From Methylotenera sp. (GTDB lineage Bacteria; Pseudomonadota; Gammaproteobacteria; Burkholderiales; Methylophilaceae), in the NCBI RefSeq assembly GCF_013141425.1, contig NZ_JABFRA010000095.1:1-42896 (forward strand): a stretch of 42,896 nt of DNA. The letters run 5' to 3'. The first letter of the stretch is position 1, and the number at the start of each line of letters is the position of its first letter. Below the pieces are notes generated by a model. The model was not told the origin of the DNA. It saw only the letters and a program-made list of their open reading frames with translations, and searched no databases. Below, one piece after another: positions 33,364 through 42,896 of this stretch. A program made the translations under genes and the position numbers.

Positions 33364-34506
33364 GTGTCACAAAACCTGCCCGCCATACTAGTACTTGCAG
33401 ATGGAACTGTGTTTCGTGGTACTTCAATTGGGTCTTCTGGCCAAACCGTTGGTGAAGTGGTGTTTAACACTTCCATGACTGGTTACCAAGAAATTCTGAC
33501 AGACCCATCTTACACCAAACAAATCGTTACGCTAACGTATCCGCATATCGGTAATTATGGCATTAATCCAGAAGATGTCGAATCGGGGCAAGTCTATGCC
33601 AGTGGTTTGATCATTCGTGACTTGCCGCTCACGCATAGCAATTTTAGAAATTCTCAATCGCTCTCTGAATATTTAACTGGCAATAATGTGGTGGCAATCG
33701 CAGATATTGATACACGTAAACTCACTCGAATTTTGCGTGAAAAAGGCGCGCAAGCGGGTGCGATCATCGCAGGTGAGGCGGATGAAGCCAAGGCTATTTC
33801 ATTGGCGCAGTCGGCAATTGCTGACTTCCCCGGTTTGTCTGGCTTGGATTTAGCAAAAGTAGTGAGTTGTAAGAAAGCTTACGAATTTGCCGAAGGCGAA
33901 TGGGCCTTAGGTAAGGGCTTTACGGCGGCGCCTGTCAAGCAGTTTCACGTGGTGGCTTACGATTACGGTGTGAAGCGCAATATTCTTCGCATGTTGGTTT
34001 CACGTGGCTGCAAGGTTACCGTATTGCCAGCCCAAACAACGGCCGCTGAAGCATTGGCTTATAAGCCCGATGGCGTGTTTCTTTCAAATGGCCCTGGCGA
34101 TCCTGCGCCATGTGATTACGCAATTTCTGCAATTAAAACGCTTGTAGAAACTGGCGTGCCAACCTTTGGTATTTGTTTAGGCCATCAATTACTCGCACTT
34201 GCGAGTGGGGCAAAAACGCTAAAAATGAAATTTGGTCACCATGGTGCGAATCATCCCGTGCAAGATGTTGTAACCAAGCGCGTTTACATTACCAGCCAAA
34301 ATCACGGTTTTGCGGCAGATGCGGCAACTTTGCCAGCCAATATTAAAACTACGCACGTTTCATTGTTTGATGGTAGCTTGCAAGGCATTGCACGTACCGA
34401 CAAGCCTGCATTTGGCTTTCAAGGTCACCCTGAAGCAAGCCCGGGCCCTACTGAAATGAGTTATTTGTTCGACCACTTTATTGAATTAATGGAAAGAAGT
34501 CGCTAG
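33364..34506 (+). CDS. carA: carbamoyl-phosphate synthase small subunit (CarA)
   Basis: A 380-residue glutaminase subunit that feeds ammonia to CarB for carbamoyl phosphate, used in arginine and pyrimidine synthesis. The N-terminal half has [13 protein letters not shown] and [20 protein letters not shown]; the C-terminal class I amidotransferase has [14 protein letters not shown] with Cys271 and [11 protein letters not shown] with His355 and Glu357. The start is GTG at 33364, preceded by AAGGAG at a 7-base distance, which is far better than the in-frame TTG at 33328. carB follows after 79 bases. The carbamoyltransferase of the LPS cassette would draw on the same product. Confidence 0.96.
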   Translation: MSQNLPAILVLADGTVFRGTSIGSSGQTVGEVVFNTSMTGYQEILTDPSYTKQIVTLTYPHIGNYGINPEDVESGQVYASGLIIRDLPLTHSNFRNSQSLSEYLTGNNVVAIADIDTRKLTRILREKGAQAGAIIAGEADEAKAISLAQSAIADFPGLSGLDLAKVVSCKKAYEFAEGEWALGKGFTAAPVKQFHVVAYDYGVKRNILRMLVSRGCKVTVLPAQTTAAEALAYKPDGVFLSNGPGDPAPCDYAISAIKTLVETGVPTFGICLGHQLLALASGAKTLKMKFGHHGANHPVQDVVTKRVYITSQNHGFAADAATLPANIKTTHVSLFDGSLQGIARTDKPAFGFQGHPEASPGPTEMSYLFDHFIELMERSR

Positions 34507-34522
34507 ACGTAGACTTTGACCT

Positions 34523-34553
34523 TGAGTTAAAGGCTGATTTCAGTTTTAACTCA
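34523..34553 (+). repeat. inverted repeat between carA and carB
   Basis: TGAGTTAAA (34523-34531) and TTTAACTCA (34545-34553) form a perfect 9-base stem with a 13-base loop. There is no T-run, so it is not a classical terminator; it may modulate carB expression or mRNA stability. carB has no strong ribosome binding site nearby. Confidence 0.4.
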
Positions 34554-34585
34554 CGACTAACGACTATCAACTGCAGACTAAAATT

Positions 34586-37500
34586 ATGGCAAAACGTACA
34601 GACATTAAATCCATCCTAATTATCGGGGCAGGCCCCATTGTGATCGGTCAGGCGTGCGAGTTTGATTATTCAGGCGCACAAGCTTGTAAAGCCTTGCGTG
34701 AAGAGGGTTACCGTGTAATTTTGGTGAACTCAAACCCCGCGACCATTATGACCGACCCAGAAATGGCCGATGCAACTTACATTGAACCCGTTACTTGGCA
34801 GGTGGTTGAAAAAATTATAGCAAAAGAGCGTCCTGATGCCTTACTGCCTACTATGGGCGGCCAAACAGCATTGAATTGTGCGCTAGATTTAGATAAACAT
34901 GGCGTATTGGCAAAGTATAAAGTTGAGCTAATTGGTGCTTCAAAAGAGGCTATTGATAAAGCGGAAGACCGCCAAAAGTTTAAAGAAGCGATGACTAAAA
35001 TCGGTTTAGGTTCAGCGCGTTCAGCTGTGGCACATAGCATGGAAGAAGCCTTGCAAGTGCAGGCGAGCATTGGATACCCAACGATTATTCGTCCATCCTT
35101 CACCATGGGAGGTAGCGGTGGCGGAATTGCCTACAACCGAGAAGAATTCATTTCGATTTGCGAGCGCGGTTTAGATGCTTCACCCACCAATGAACTGCTG
35201 ATTGAAGAATCGCTATTGGGCTGGAAAGAGTATGAAATGGAAGTGGTGCGCGACTCTGCCGACAACTGCATCATCATCTGTTCGATTGAAAACTTAGACC
35301 CAATGGGCGTACATACGGGCGACTCAATCACTGTGGCGCCAGCACAAACGTTGACAGACAAAGAGTACCAAATCATGCGTAATGCCAGCTTGGCTGTGTT
35401 GCGTGAAATTGGCGTTGATACTGGCGGTTCAAACGTACAATTTGCCATTAATCCTGATGATGGCCGCATGATTGTGATTGAGATGAATCCACGTGTTTCA
35501 CGTTCATCTGCATTGGCTTCAAAAGCGACAGGCTTCCCCATTGCAAAAGTGGCTGCAAAATTGGCAGTTGGTTTTACTTTAGATGAATTGCGCAATGAAA
35601 TTACGGGCGGTGCTACACCGGCTTCATTCGAGCCTTCTATTGATTATGTAGTCACAAAAATCCCAAGATTTGCCTTTGAAAAATTTCCACAAGCAGATTC
35701 ACGCTTAACAACACAAATGAAGTCAGTCGGCGAAGTGATGGCGATTGGTCGTACTTTCCAAGAATCCTTCCAAAAAGCCTTGCGTGGCTTAGAGGTTGGC
35801 GTAGATGGCTTGGATGAAAAAACCACCGATTTAGATACCATCACTAAAGAAATGGGTGTGCCTGGTCCTGAGCGTATTTGGTACGTGGGCGATGCGTTCC
35901 GAGCAGGGCTGAGTGTGGACGAGGTGTTTAATATATCCAAAATCGACCCTTGGTTTTTAGTGCAAATTAAAGACCTGGTTGACCGCGAACAAGCGCTTAA
36001 AGGTAAGCAGATTGCGGATTTAGATAAACAGGCGATGTTAAAACTAAAACGTAGCGGTTTTTCTGATCGTCGCTTAGCCGCCTTACTCAATACAGACCAA
36101 CACGCTGTGCGTGCTTACAGACAAGCTTTACAAGTACGCCCTGTTTACAAGCGCGTAGATACTTGTGCAGCTGAATTTGCAACTGACACGGCTTACTTGT
36201 ATTCAACCTATGAAGAAGAGTGCGAAGCCGCACCTACCAATAAAAAGAAAATCATGATTTTGGGCGGTGGTCCAAATCGTATTGGTCAAGGTATCGAGTT
36301 CGATTATTGCTGTGTGCATGCCGCCTTTGCGATGCGTGAAGATGGTTACGAAACCATTATGGTGAACTGTAACCCTGAAACGGTTTCTACGGATTACGAC
36401 ACCTCGGACCGCTTGTATTTTGAGCCAGTCACGCTGGAAGATGTGCTTGAAATCGTAGCGCTAGAAAAACCTGTTGGCGTGATTGTGCAATACGGCGGAC
36501 AAACACCATTAAAATTAGCGCGTGACTTAGAAAAAGCTGGGGTGCCGATTATTGGCACAACGCCAGATGCGATTGATAAAGCAGAAGACCGCGAACGCTT
36601 CCAAAAAATGTTGCAAGAACTTGGCTTAAAACAACCACCAAACCGCACCGCCAGAACGCCCGATGAAGCAATTCGTTTAGCCTTGGAAATCGGCTATCCA
36701 CTTGTGGTGCGTCCTTCTTATGTGTTGGGCGGTCGCGCAATGGAGATTGTGCAAGAGCAATCGCAACTCGAGCGTTATATGCGTGAAGCGGTAAAAGTGT
36801 CGAATGAATCTCCAGTGCTGTTGGATCGTTTCTTGAACGATGCCTTAGAAGTGGATGTTGACGCCCTTTGCGATAATACTGGCGACGTGATTATTGGCGG
36901 CATCATGGAACACGTTGAACAAGCCGGCGTGCATTCAGGTGACTCCGCCTGTTCGTTGCCACCGTATAGTTTATCAGCAAAATTGCAAGATGAATTACGA
37001 GAACAAACCAAACAAATGGCGCGCGCTTTGGGCGTAGTCGGCTTAATGAACGTGCAGTTCGCGATACAAGGCGAGACGGTTTTTGTGCTTGAAGTTAACC
37101 CCCGTGCATCACGTACCGTGCCCTTCGTTTCTAAGGCCTGTGGATTGCAACTGGCTAAAGTAGCCGCACGCTGCATGATTGGCACGTCATTGATGTCACA
37201 AGGTGTTACACGTGAGATTATCCCGCCATTCTACTCAGTGAAAGAGGCGGTATTCCCGTTCATTAAGTTTCCTGGCGTTGATACAATTTTAGGCCCTGAA
37301 ATGAAATCTACCGGTGAGGTCATGGGTGTAGCTGCAACCTTTGCTGAAGCGTTTCTTAAGTCACAACTTGGTGCTTCTACCAAGTTACCTGAAGGCGGCA
37401 GAGCCTTTATCAGCGTGCGTAAAGAAGATTACAATAAAGTGGTTGAAATCGCGCATGCCTTGCATGACTTAGGCTTTGAATTGGTGGCGACTAAAGGTAC

Positions 37501-37792
37501 GGCAACGGCACTGACCGCAAATGGCTTAAAAGTAACTTCAGTCAATAAAGTAGCTGAAGGTCGTCCACACATTGTCGATATGATTAAAAACGGTGATATT
37601 AGCTTTATTGTAAATGTGACGGAAGATAAGCGTGCCGTGGCCGATTCTTACGAAATTCGACGTAGCGCTTTGCAAAATAAAGTGACTTACTACACGACAA
37701 TAGCTGGCGCTAAAGCGGCATGTATTGGTATGGCGCATATGCAAGAGTTGACGGTAGAGTCGCTTCAAGACTTGCATAAAAAGCTCGCTTAA
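34586..37792 (+). CDS. carB: carbamoyl-phosphate synthase large subunit (CarB)
   Basis: A 1068-residue synthetase of standard length with two homologous ATP-grasp halves. The first (about 1-400) has [20 protein letters not shown] and [16 protein letters not shown]; the oligomerisation region follows (about 400-550); the second half (about 555-935) has [20 protein letters not shown] and [14 protein letters not shown]; the C-terminal MGS-like allosteric domain (about 936-1068) contains [20 protein letters not shown]. The first half phosphorylates bicarbonate and the second carbamate. It is co-transcribed with carA, and a terminator follows at 37829. Confidence 0.97.
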   Translation: MAKRTDIKSILIIGAGPIVIGQACEFDYSGAQACKALREEGYRVILVNSNPATIMTDPEMADATYIEPVTWQVVEKIIAKERPDALLPTMGGQTALNCALDLDKHGVLAKYKVELIGASKEAIDKAEDRQKFKEAMTKIGLGSARSAVAHSMEEALQVQASIGYPTIIRPSFTMGGSGGGIAYNREEFISICERGLDASPTNELLIEESLLGWKEYEMEVVRDSADNCIIICSIENLDPMGVHTGDSITVAPAQTLTDKEYQIMRNASLAVLREIGVDTGGSNVQFAINPDDGRMIVIEMNPRVSRSSALASKATGFPIAKVAAKLAVGFTLDELRNEITGGATPASFEPSIDYVVTKIPRFAFEKFPQADSRLTTQMKSVGEVMAIGRTFQESFQKALRGLEVGVDGLDEKTTDLDTITKEMGVPGPERIWYVGDAFRAGLSVDEVFNISKIDPWFLVQIKDLVDREQALKGKQIADLDKQAMLKLKRSGFSDRRLAALLNTDQHAVRAYRQALQVRPVYKRVDTCAAEFATDTAYLYSTYEEECEAAPTNKKKIMILGGGPNRIGQGIEFDYCCVHAAFAMREDGYETIMVNCNPETVSTDYDTSDRLYFEPVTLEDVLEIVALEKPVGVIVQYGGQTPLKLARDLEKAGVPIIGTTPDAIDKAEDRERFQKMLQELGLKQPPNRTARTPDEAIRLALEIGYPLVVRPSYVLGGRAMEIVQEQSQLERYMREAVKVSNESPVLLDRFLNDALEVDVDALCDNTGDVIIGGIMEHVEQAGVHSGDSACSLPPYSLSAKLQDELREQTKQMARALGVVGLMNVQFAIQGETVFVLEVNPRASRTVPFVSKACGLQLAKVAARCMIGTSLMSQGVTREIIPPFYSVKEAVFPFIKFPGVDTILGPEMKSTGEVMGVAATFAEAFLKSQLGASTKLPEGGRAFISVRKEDYNKVVEIAHALHDLGFELVATKGTATALTANGLKVTSVNKVAEGRPHIVDMIKNGDISFIVNVTEDKRAVADSYEIRRSALQNKVTYYTTIAGAKAACIGMAHMQELTVESLQDLHKKLA

Positions 37793-37828
37793 AATACACT
37801 TTAATTCGATTATTAAATTTTTAACTTT

Positions 37829-37865
37829 AAGCCACACTCCTATTGGGTGTGGTTTGTTTTTTTAT
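37829..37865 (+). terminator. rho-independent terminator between carB and greA
   Basis: A 9-base stem ending in CCACAC/GTGTGG (37829-37837 and 37847-37855, one G-U pair) with a 9-base loop is followed by GTTTTTTTAT. It ends 13 bases before the greA start, so it either ends carAB alone or lies inside the greA leader. Confidence 0.75.
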
Positions 37866-37878
37866 ATAAGGTTCTAAC

Positions 37879-38361
37879 ATGGCAGTTATTCAAGTCCCAG
37901 TCACGGTAAAAGGTGCTGAACTACTTAAAGCAGAGTTGCTTCGCTTGCGCAGTGTTGATCGTCCAGAGGTGATTCAAGCGATTGCTGAGGCGCGTGCGCA
38001 AGGTGATTTATCTGAAAATGCAGAATACGAAGCGGCAAAAGATCGTCAGAGTTTTATTGAGGGCCGCATTAACGAGGTGGAAGCAAAGCTTTCTAATGCT
38101 ACCATTATTGATCCCACTACCTTACATGCTGATGGCCGCTGTGTATTTGGTGCCACGGTAAGAATTGAAGATTTAGATAGCGGTACAATTATCACTTATC
38201 AAATCGTAGGTGATGATGAAGCGGATATTAAAAACGGCAAGATTTCAATTAGCTCACCAATATCACGCGGTTTGATTGGTAAGTCAGAAGGTGACATTGC
38301 TGAAGTGGCAGCGCCAGGCGGCATTAAAGAGTATGAAATATTAGAGGTGCAATATATTTAA
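37879..38361 (+). CDS. greA: transcription elongation factor GreA
   Basis: A 160-residue GreA that stimulates transcript cleavage by backtracked RNA polymerase. The N-terminal coiled-coil contains RPEVIQAIAEARAQGDLSEN and AEYEAAKDRQSFIEGRI, with the acidic tip residues in GDLSENAEYE; the C-terminal FKBP-like domain contains ISISSPISRGLIGKSEGD and the final YEILEVQYI. An AAGG precedes the ATG. The DUF4149 gene starts on the last base of its stop codon (TAATG), so the two are coupled. Confidence 0.96.
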   Translation: MAVIQVPVTVKGAELLKAELLRLRSVDRPEVIQAIAEARAQGDLSENAEYEAAKDRQSFIEGRINEVEAKLSNATIIDPTTLHADGRCVFGATVRIEDLDSGTIITYQIVGDDEADIKNGKISISSPISRGLIGKSEGDIAEVAAPGGIKEYEILEVQYI

Positions 38362-38807
38362 TGGCAAATCGTTGGTTAGATAAATTCAGTTTAATTCTCA
38401 TCACTTTCTGGGTGGGCGCCTTGTGGACAACAGGTGCTGTGGCCTATGTGCTGTTTCAGACCCTACCCGATAGTCAATTGGCTGGACAGTTGGCTGGGAA
38501 GTTTTTCACCTACGTTTCTTACTTGGGATTGTTTTCAGGGTTTTATCTGCTGATACATCGTTTGCTAGGTTATGGCACGCAGGCGCTCAAGCAATCTTAC
38601 TTTTGGGCGGTATTTTTTATGTTGCTGCTGGTGCTGGCTGGGCATTTTGGTATTCAGCCCATTCTGGCACAATTAAAAGCGGATGCCTTACCATCAGATG
38701 TGATGCAGAGCGTATTTGCAAACAGGTTTAAAACTTGGCATGGTGTAGCAAGCATTGCCTACGTGCTACAGAGTTTGTTGGGGTTTGTGGTTGTGTTGAA
38801 AAAATAA
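38361..38807 (+). CDS. DUF4149 membrane protein
   Basis: A 148-residue protein with four hydrophobic segments (roughly 7-30, 45-68, 82-100 and 125-146). The opening WLDKFSLILITFWVGALWTTG and GKFFTYVSYLGLFSGFYLL match the DUF4149/TMEM205-like family, which has no established function. The ATG overlaps the greA stop by one base, a translational coupling often seen after greA in betaproteobacteria. No terminator is evident in the 107-base gap before the convergent yhbY. Confidence 0.8.
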   Translation: MANRWLDKFSLILITFWVGALWTTGAVAYVLFQTLPDSQLAGQLAGKFFTYVSYLGLFSGFYLLIHRLLGYGTQALKQSYFWAVFFMLLLVLAGHFGIQPILAQLKADALPSDVMQSVFANRFKTWHGVASIAYVLQSLLGFVVVLKK

Positions 38808-38914
38808 TAGTAGTCGTGATTTTTAAATAGCGACAACATTGCCTAACTAAACTTTCTGACTAAATTCGGCTAGATATTTCTAGATATTTATTGGGTAAAT
38901 AATTTCTTTGGCTG

Positions 38915-39208
38915 TTATTTAGTTGGGATTACGATTTTGGGTTTAGTAGCGGATGCTCGGTAAATTACCAATTGTTTGCCGATATGATGAACAGCAATTG
39001 CGTTAGTTTGTTCACAAATGTCTGATAATAGTTGAGAGCGTAATTCTCTATCGTCACCCATCACTTTAATTTTAATCAACTCATGTGCGTCTAGGCTGAC
39101 GTTGATTTCTTTCAGTACGCTCTCGGATAAGCCTTTATTGCTTATCATGACAACTGGATTTAAATTGTGTGCAAGACCACGTAAGTAGCTGATTTGTTTT
39201 GAGTTCAC
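38915..39208 (-). CDS. yhbY: YhbY-family RNA-binding protein
   Basis: A 97-residue CRS1/YhbY (CRM) domain protein. LRGLAHNLNPVVMISNKGLS contains the GxxG-like RNA-binding loop in its usual place, and LDAHELIKIKVMGDDR and NAIAVHHIGKQLVIYR complete the domain. YhbY associates with pre-50S ribosomal particles. It is divergent from rlmE with a 55-base gap, the usual order in proteobacteria, linking two ribosome-maturation genes. Confidence 0.93.
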   Translation of the reverse strand: MNSKQISYLRGLAHNLNPVVMISNKGLSESVLKEINVSLDAHELIKIKVMGDDRELRSQLLSDICEQTNAIAVHHIGKQLVIYRASATKPKIVIPTK

Positions 39209-39263
39209 GGTGGATGTCTTCTTGAGTTATCTTATTGATTTATATAGGCGAGCAGTTTAACAG

Positions 39264-39887
39264 ATGAAACTAAAACCTTCCAGCAAAGCTTGGATGCATG
39301 AACATATCAATGACGAGTTTGTGAAGCGCGCCCAAAAAGAAGGTTATCGTGCGCGGGCTGCGTATAAACTAACCGAAATAGATGACAAAGATAAACTAAT
39401 TAAGCCTGGAATGACAATTGTGGACTTAGGCTCAACGCCTGGCAGTTGGTCTCAAGTGGCCGCACAACGCTTAAAAGGCCAAGGCCGCATCATTGCCTTG
39501 GATATTTTGGAAATGCAGCCAATAGGTGGTGTGGAGTTCATACAAGGCGATTTTCGTGAAGAAGCGGTGTTATCTTTATTGGAAAAAAGTTTAAATGGTA
39601 AGCAGGTGGACCTTGTAATTGCAGACATGGCACCCAATATCTCAGGTATCGCTGCAGTCGATCAAGCAGGTGCCGCGCATTTAACTGAGCTGGCTTTAGA
39701 GTTTAGTAAAGATTGGTTGAAACCAAGCGGCAATTTTCTGGTCAAGGTATTCATTGGCGAAGGTTTTGAAGAAATTTTACAGAGTATGCGTAAAATGTTT
39801 GATAAAGTCGTGACGCGCAAACCTAAAGCTTCCCGGGGCAGAAGCAGTGAGGTGTATTTGTTAGGGTTAGGTCGTAAATCGGCATAA
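39264..39887 (+). CDS. rlmE: 23S rRNA 2'-O-ribose methyltransferase RlmE (FtsJ/RrmJ)
   Basis: A 207-residue SAM methyltransferase that modifies U2552 of 23S rRNA in the A loop. The SAM loop is [13 protein letters not shown] (52-64) and the catalytic K-D-K-E tetrad is Lys35 (RAAYKLTEI), Asp121 (IADMAPN), Lys161 ([10 protein letters not shown]) and Glu196 (SSEVYLLG). In E. coli the gene is heat-induced and lies just before ftsH; here ftsH follows after 174 bases. That gap shows no ORF or clear hairpin and probably holds an ftsH promoter. Confidence 0.96.
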   Translation: MKLKPSSKAWMHEHINDEFVKRAQKEGYRARAAYKLTEIDDKDKLIKPGMTIVDLGSTPGSWSQVAAQRLKGQGRIIALDILEMQPIGGVEFIQGDFREEAVLSLLEKSLNGKQVDLVIADMAPNISGIAAVDQAGAAHLTELALEFSKDWLKPSGNFLVKVFIGEGFEEILQSMRKMFDKVVTRKPKASRGRSSEVYLLGLGRKSA

Positions 39888-40061
39888 AGTATTTGAGCAA
39901 CGTTAAAGGTCGCAATCAAATGATTAGGCATGTTATTTGACGGTTAATTCAGAAGATTATTTTTGTAAAAAGCGTAAGATGTCAGTGGTAGAATAAGTAA
40001 ATAGTGAATTGAGACTTGAATTAACATCGAGAACATTCACTTTTGATTAAGGAAAGATATT

Positions 40062-41954
40062 TTGAACAATATATTTAAGAATATAGCGATTTGGTTAGCC
40101 ATTGCGATGGTGTTGTTAGCCATTTTTAATGTGACAGGCGTTAAGAATTCTGCAGAAAACCAAGTGGTTTATTCGCAATTTATACAGCAAGTAAAAGACG
40201 GCCAAATCGCCAAAGTGCAGATTGATGGACGTATTTTGCACGGAATTACACACGACGGTAAAAAGTTCAACACTTATGCACCATCTGACCCATGGTTAGT
40301 TTCAGACTTGCTCAAGAATAATGTGGCCGTTGAAGCGAAACCAGATGAAGAGCAATCCTTTTTAATGAGTCTTTTTGTCTCATGGTTTCCAATGATATTG
40401 TTAATTGGCGTTTGGATATTCTTTATGCGCCAAATGCAGGGCGGTGGTAAAGGCGGTGGTCCATTTTCCTTTGGTAAAAGCAAAGCACGTCAGTTAGACG
40501 AAAGTAACAATCAAACCACCTTTGCCGACGTTGCTGGTTGTGATGAAGCTAAAGAAGAAGTAACGGAAATCGTTGAGTTTTTACGTGACCCCACTAAGTT
40601 TCAAAAATTAGGCGGCCGAATTCCACGTGGCGTATTGATGGTTGGCCCGCCAGGTACTGGTAAAACCTTGCTTGCACGTGCCATCGCAGGCGAAGCTAAA
40701 GTGCCGTTCTTCACCATTTCAGGTTCGGATTTTGTCGAAATGTTTGTGGGTGTAGGGGCTTCACGCGTGCGTGACATGTTTGAGAACGCCAAGAAAAATT
40801 CACCTTGCATTATCTTTATAGATGAAATTGATGCGGTAGGTCGTAGCCGCGGATCAGGCACGGGTGGCGGTAATGACGAGCGTGAACAAACCTTGAACCA
40901 ATTGCTGGTTGAAATGGATGGTTTTGAAGGAAATTCTGGCGTGATTGTGATTGCCGCAACTAACCGCGCAGACGTGTTGGATAAAGCCTTACTTCGCCCA
41001 GGTCGTTTTGATCGTCAAGTCATGGTGTCTTTACCTGACATTCGAGGTCGTGAGCAAATTCTAATGGTGCACATGCGTAAAGTGCCTATTGATGTCGATG
41101 TGCAGGCCGACATATTGGCACGCGGTACACCGGGTTTTTCAGGTGCGGATTTAGCTAATTTGGTTAACGAAGCGGCTTTGTTTGCGGCGCGCCGCAATAA
41201 ACGCACTGTGGATATGCAAGATTTTGAAGACGCAAAAGATAAAATATTTATGGGGCCTGAGCGTAAATCCATGGTAATGCGTGAAGAAGAACGCCGTAAC
41301 ACGGCGTATCATGAATCCGGTCATGCTGTGGTGGCTAAGTTGTTGCCTAAGGCTGACCCTGTGCATAAAGTTACAATAATGCCGCGTGGCTGGGCACTCG
41401 GTTTAACGTGGCAGTTGCCAGAGTTTGACCGTATCAGCAATTACAAAGACAAAATGTTGGAAGAAATCTCGATATTGTTTGGTGGACGTATTGCCGAGGA
41501 GATTTTTATGAATCAAATGTCCACAGGTGCTTCTAACGATTTTGAGCGTGCAACCAAGCTTGCTCGCGCTATGGTGACTAAGTACGGGATGAGCGATGCA
41601 CTAGGCACAATGGTGTACGCGGGAGATGAGCAAGATTCATTCTTTGGTAGCATGAGTTCAAAAACTGTATCCGAAGCAACGCAGCAAAAAGTGGATGCAG
41701 AAATTCGTCGAATTCTAGATGAGCAGTACGGCATAGCACGTAAGCTATTAGAAGATAATCGCGATAAAGTGGAAGCGATGACTTCCGCATTGATGGAGTA
41801 TGAAACTATCGACGCAGACCAAATTAACGATATTATGGCGGGCATTGCCGTGCGCCCGCCGAAGCCAACGCAAAGTAAAGCTAACCCGCCAAAAGATACA
41901 GGCTCAACAGGTTTGGGTGCAAATCCAGCACCACAACCAACGGCTAAATCTTAA
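40062..41954 (+). CDS. ftsH: ATP-dependent zinc metalloprotease FtsH
   Basis: A 630-residue membrane AAA+ protease. Two membrane segments (about 7-25 and 101-120) flank a small periplasmic domain. Walker A is GPPGTGKT (195-202), Walker B is [11 protein letters not shown], the second region of homology is [20 protein letters not shown], and the zinc site is HESGH (417-421), with the third ligand expected in NDFERAT. It degrades LpxC, sigma-32 and damaged membrane proteins in other bacteria. The start is TTG at 40062 with AAGGAA 7-8 bases upstream; the peptide [12 protein letters not shown] fits the family. A terminator follows at 41984. Confidence 0.97.
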   Translation: MNNIFKNIAIWLAIAMVLLAIFNVTGVKNSAENQVVYSQFIQQVKDGQIAKVQIDGRILHGITHDGKKFNTYAPSDPWLVSDLLKNNVAVEAKPDEEQSFLMSLFVSWFPMILLIGVWIFFMRQMQGGGKGGGPFSFGKSKARQLDESNNQTTFADVAGCDEAKEEVTEIVEFLRDPTKFQKLGGRIPRGVLMVGPPGTGKTLLARAIAGEAKVPFFTISGSDFVEMFVGVGASRVRDMFENAKKNSPCIIFIDEIDAVGRSRGSGTGGGNDEREQTLNQLLVEMDGFEGNSGVIVIAATNRADVLDKALLRPGRFDRQVMVSLPDIRGREQILMVHMRKVPIDVDVQADILARGTPGFSGADLANLVNEAALFAARRNKRTVDMQDFEDAKDKIFMGPERKSMVMREEERRNTAYHESGHAVVAKLLPKADPVHKVTIMPRGWALGLTWQLPEFDRISNYKDKMLEEISILFGGRIAEEIFMNQMSTGASNDFERATKLARAMVTKYGMSDALGTMVYAGDEQDSFFGSMSSKTVSEATQQKVDAEIRRILDEQYGIARKLLEDNRDKVEAMTSALMEYETIDADQINDIMAGIAVRPPKPTQSKANPPKDTGSTGLGANPAPQPTAKS

Positions 41955-41983
41955 TTATTTCTAGGGTTTAATATGATTTAAAG

Positions 41984-42009
41984 AGGGCTGGTTTTCTAGC
42001 CCTTTTTTT
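41984..42009 (+). terminator. rho-independent terminator after ftsH
   Basis: AGGGCT (41984-41989) and AGCCCT (41998-42003) form a stem with an 8-base loop followed by TTTTTT. It separates ftsH from folP, so folP probably has its own promoter or depends on read-through. Confidence 0.75.
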
Positions 42010-42037
42010 ATGAGCTGAATTTTAAGTATAATGCCTG

Positions 42038-42871
42038 ATGTCTTCAAATTTTGAATTTTCATGCGGTAAGTATCAACTCAAGCTCAATCGCCCTCATGTT
42101 ATGGGTATCGTAAACGTTACGCCAGATTCGTTTTCTGACGGCGGAAAATTTTCATCGACAGATATGGCCGTGGAACATGCACTTAAATTGATAGCGGAAG
42201 GTGCTGATATCCTAGATGTTGGTGGCGAATCGACGCGACCAGGCGCGCACCCCGTTAGTTTGGATGAAGAGTTAAGTCGGGTAATTCCAGTTATTGAAAC
42301 ATTGAGTAAACTTACAACAGTTCCTATTTCTATCGATACTTATAAACCAGAAGTAATGCGCCAAGCGATTGTTGCCGGCGCTGATATTGTTAACGATGTG
42401 CGTGCATTGCAAGAGCCGGGTGCTTTTGATGTGGTGGCGAAAAGTCAGGCGGGCGTATGTTTAATGCACATGCAAGGCACCCCGCAAACCATGCAACTAG
42501 AACCACATTATGAAGATGTTGTGGCTGAAGTTAAACAATTCTTAATCGATAGAATGAACATAGCCATTCGTCATGGCATTGTCAAAAATCGTATCTTGAT
42601 TGACCCTGGCTTTGGTTTTGGTAAAACACGTGCGCATAATATTTCGCTCATTCAGCATTTAGATGCGCTAAATGTAATCGACCAGCCATTGCTGGTCGGC
42701 TTGTCACGCAAGTCCGTATTAGGTGCAATTACAGGTGGCGATGAAGGTCAGCGACTATATGCAAGTATAGCTGCATCCGTTATCTCCGCCATGAAAGGCG
42801 CAAAAATACTACGTGTACATGACGTTAAAGCCACGGTAGATGCGTTAAAAGTTGTGGCTGCGATACAATAG
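42038..42871 (+). CDS. folP: dihydropteroate synthase (FolP)
   Basis: A 277-residue dihydropteroate synthase that joins p-aminobenzoate to the pterin pyrophosphate in folate synthesis and is the target of sulfonamides. Family blocks are HVMGIVNVTPDSFSDGG, ILDVGGESTRPGAHPV, ISIDTYKPEVMRQA, CLMHMQGTPQTMQ, LIDPGFGFGKTRAHN and LLVGLSRKSVLG. The ATG at 42038 has no strong ribosome binding site. The ftsH-folP order is standard and glmM would be expected next; the last 25 bases of the window show no gene. Confidence 0.96.
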   Translation: MSSNFEFSCGKYQLKLNRPHVMGIVNVTPDSFSDGGKFSSTDMAVEHALKLIAEGADILDVGGESTRPGAHPVSLDEELSRVIPVIETLSKLTTVPISIDTYKPEVMRQAIVAGADIVNDVRALQEPGAFDVVAKSQAGVCLMHMQGTPQTMQLEPHYEDVVAEVKQFLIDRMNIAIRHGIVKNRILIDPGFGFGKTRAHNISLIQHLDALNVIDQPLLVGLSRKSVLGAITGGDEGQRLYASIAASVISAMKGAKILRVHDVKATVDALKVVAAIQ

Positions 42872-42896
42872 CTAGCGAATAAATTCAGTAATTAAA

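Noticed and set aside
38868-38890. TAGATATTT direct repeat downstream of the DUF4149 gene
   Set aside because: Only two 9-base copies in AT-rich sequence; no array or element is indicated.
40015-40045. Heat-shock (sigma-32) promoter before ftsH, from CTTGAA and a following CATTCA
   Set aside because: The -10 part lacks the CCCC core and the spacing is short, so it is not listed as a feature.
1-42896. Mobile elements, tRNA/rRNA genes or CRISPR arrays
   Set aside because: No transposase or integrase reading frame, no cloverleaf or rRNA-like sequence and no regularly spaced repeat was found on reading through the window.

Overview
The window reads as chromosomal DNA of a moderately AT-rich betaproteobacterium. 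The best guess is Methylophilaceae (Methylotenera-like), inferred from three things: recognisable gene neighbourhoods (nadK-recN near hrcA; fur / bamE-dapB; carA-carB-greA; yhbY / rlmE-ftsH-folP), an Entner-Doudoroff pair (edd, eda) as used in the KDPG variant of the ribulose monophosphate cycle, and a stand-alone glutamine-synthetase-like gene. No rRNA, tRNA, insertion sequence, prophage or CRISPR array was seen. The taxonomic call is inference; no marker gene was searched.

Layout. 1-98 is the 5' end of an LpxL/HtrB-type acyltransferase gene (minus). 275-5056 is a plus-strand lipopolysaccharide (LPS) core-decoration cassette: an InaA-type kinase, a SAM methyltransferase, a tandem two-kinase-domain protein and a NodU/CmcH-type carbamoyltransferase. 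5097-7973 holds edd and eda with their own promoter and terminators. 8005-8673 is a HAD hydrolase. 8677-16181 is one long minus-strand run, read in transcription order: hldD, gmhA, hldE (ADP-heptose synthesis), waaF (heptosyltransferase), a WbsX-family protein, a CatB-type acetyltransferase and a GT-C-like membrane protein. 16337-20450 (minus) carries a YejM/PbgA-like membrane sulfatase-fold gene, then hrcA, then hemH. nadK and recN follow on plus. 23351-27615 (minus) is a two-gene unit: an LtaS-like transferase followed by an unusual fusion of a glycoside-hydrolase-like barrel with an LPS-kinase domain. From 27714 to the end the content is mostly housekeeping: fur, a bamE with an extra C-terminal domain, dapB, a DUF2238 protein, a DedA protein, a glutamine-synthetase family gene, carAB, greA, a DUF4149 protein, yhbY, rlmE, ftsH and folP.

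How it fits together. Much of the window concerns the cell envelope. ADP-heptose is made (GmhA, HldE, HldD) and added to the core (WaaF); the core may then be phosphorylated, methylated and carbamoylated by the 275-5056 cassette. The YejM-like protein and FtsH belong to families that control LPS amount through LpxC in enterobacteria. The LtaS-like/fusion-kinase pair is the strongest candidate for an undescribed envelope glycan modification system. Other points worth a second look are the BamE fusion, a structured carA leader with two competing pairings, a short-RNA-like arrangement before greA, and a 22-residue small ORF upstream of hldD. No intergenic gap exceeds 300 bases.
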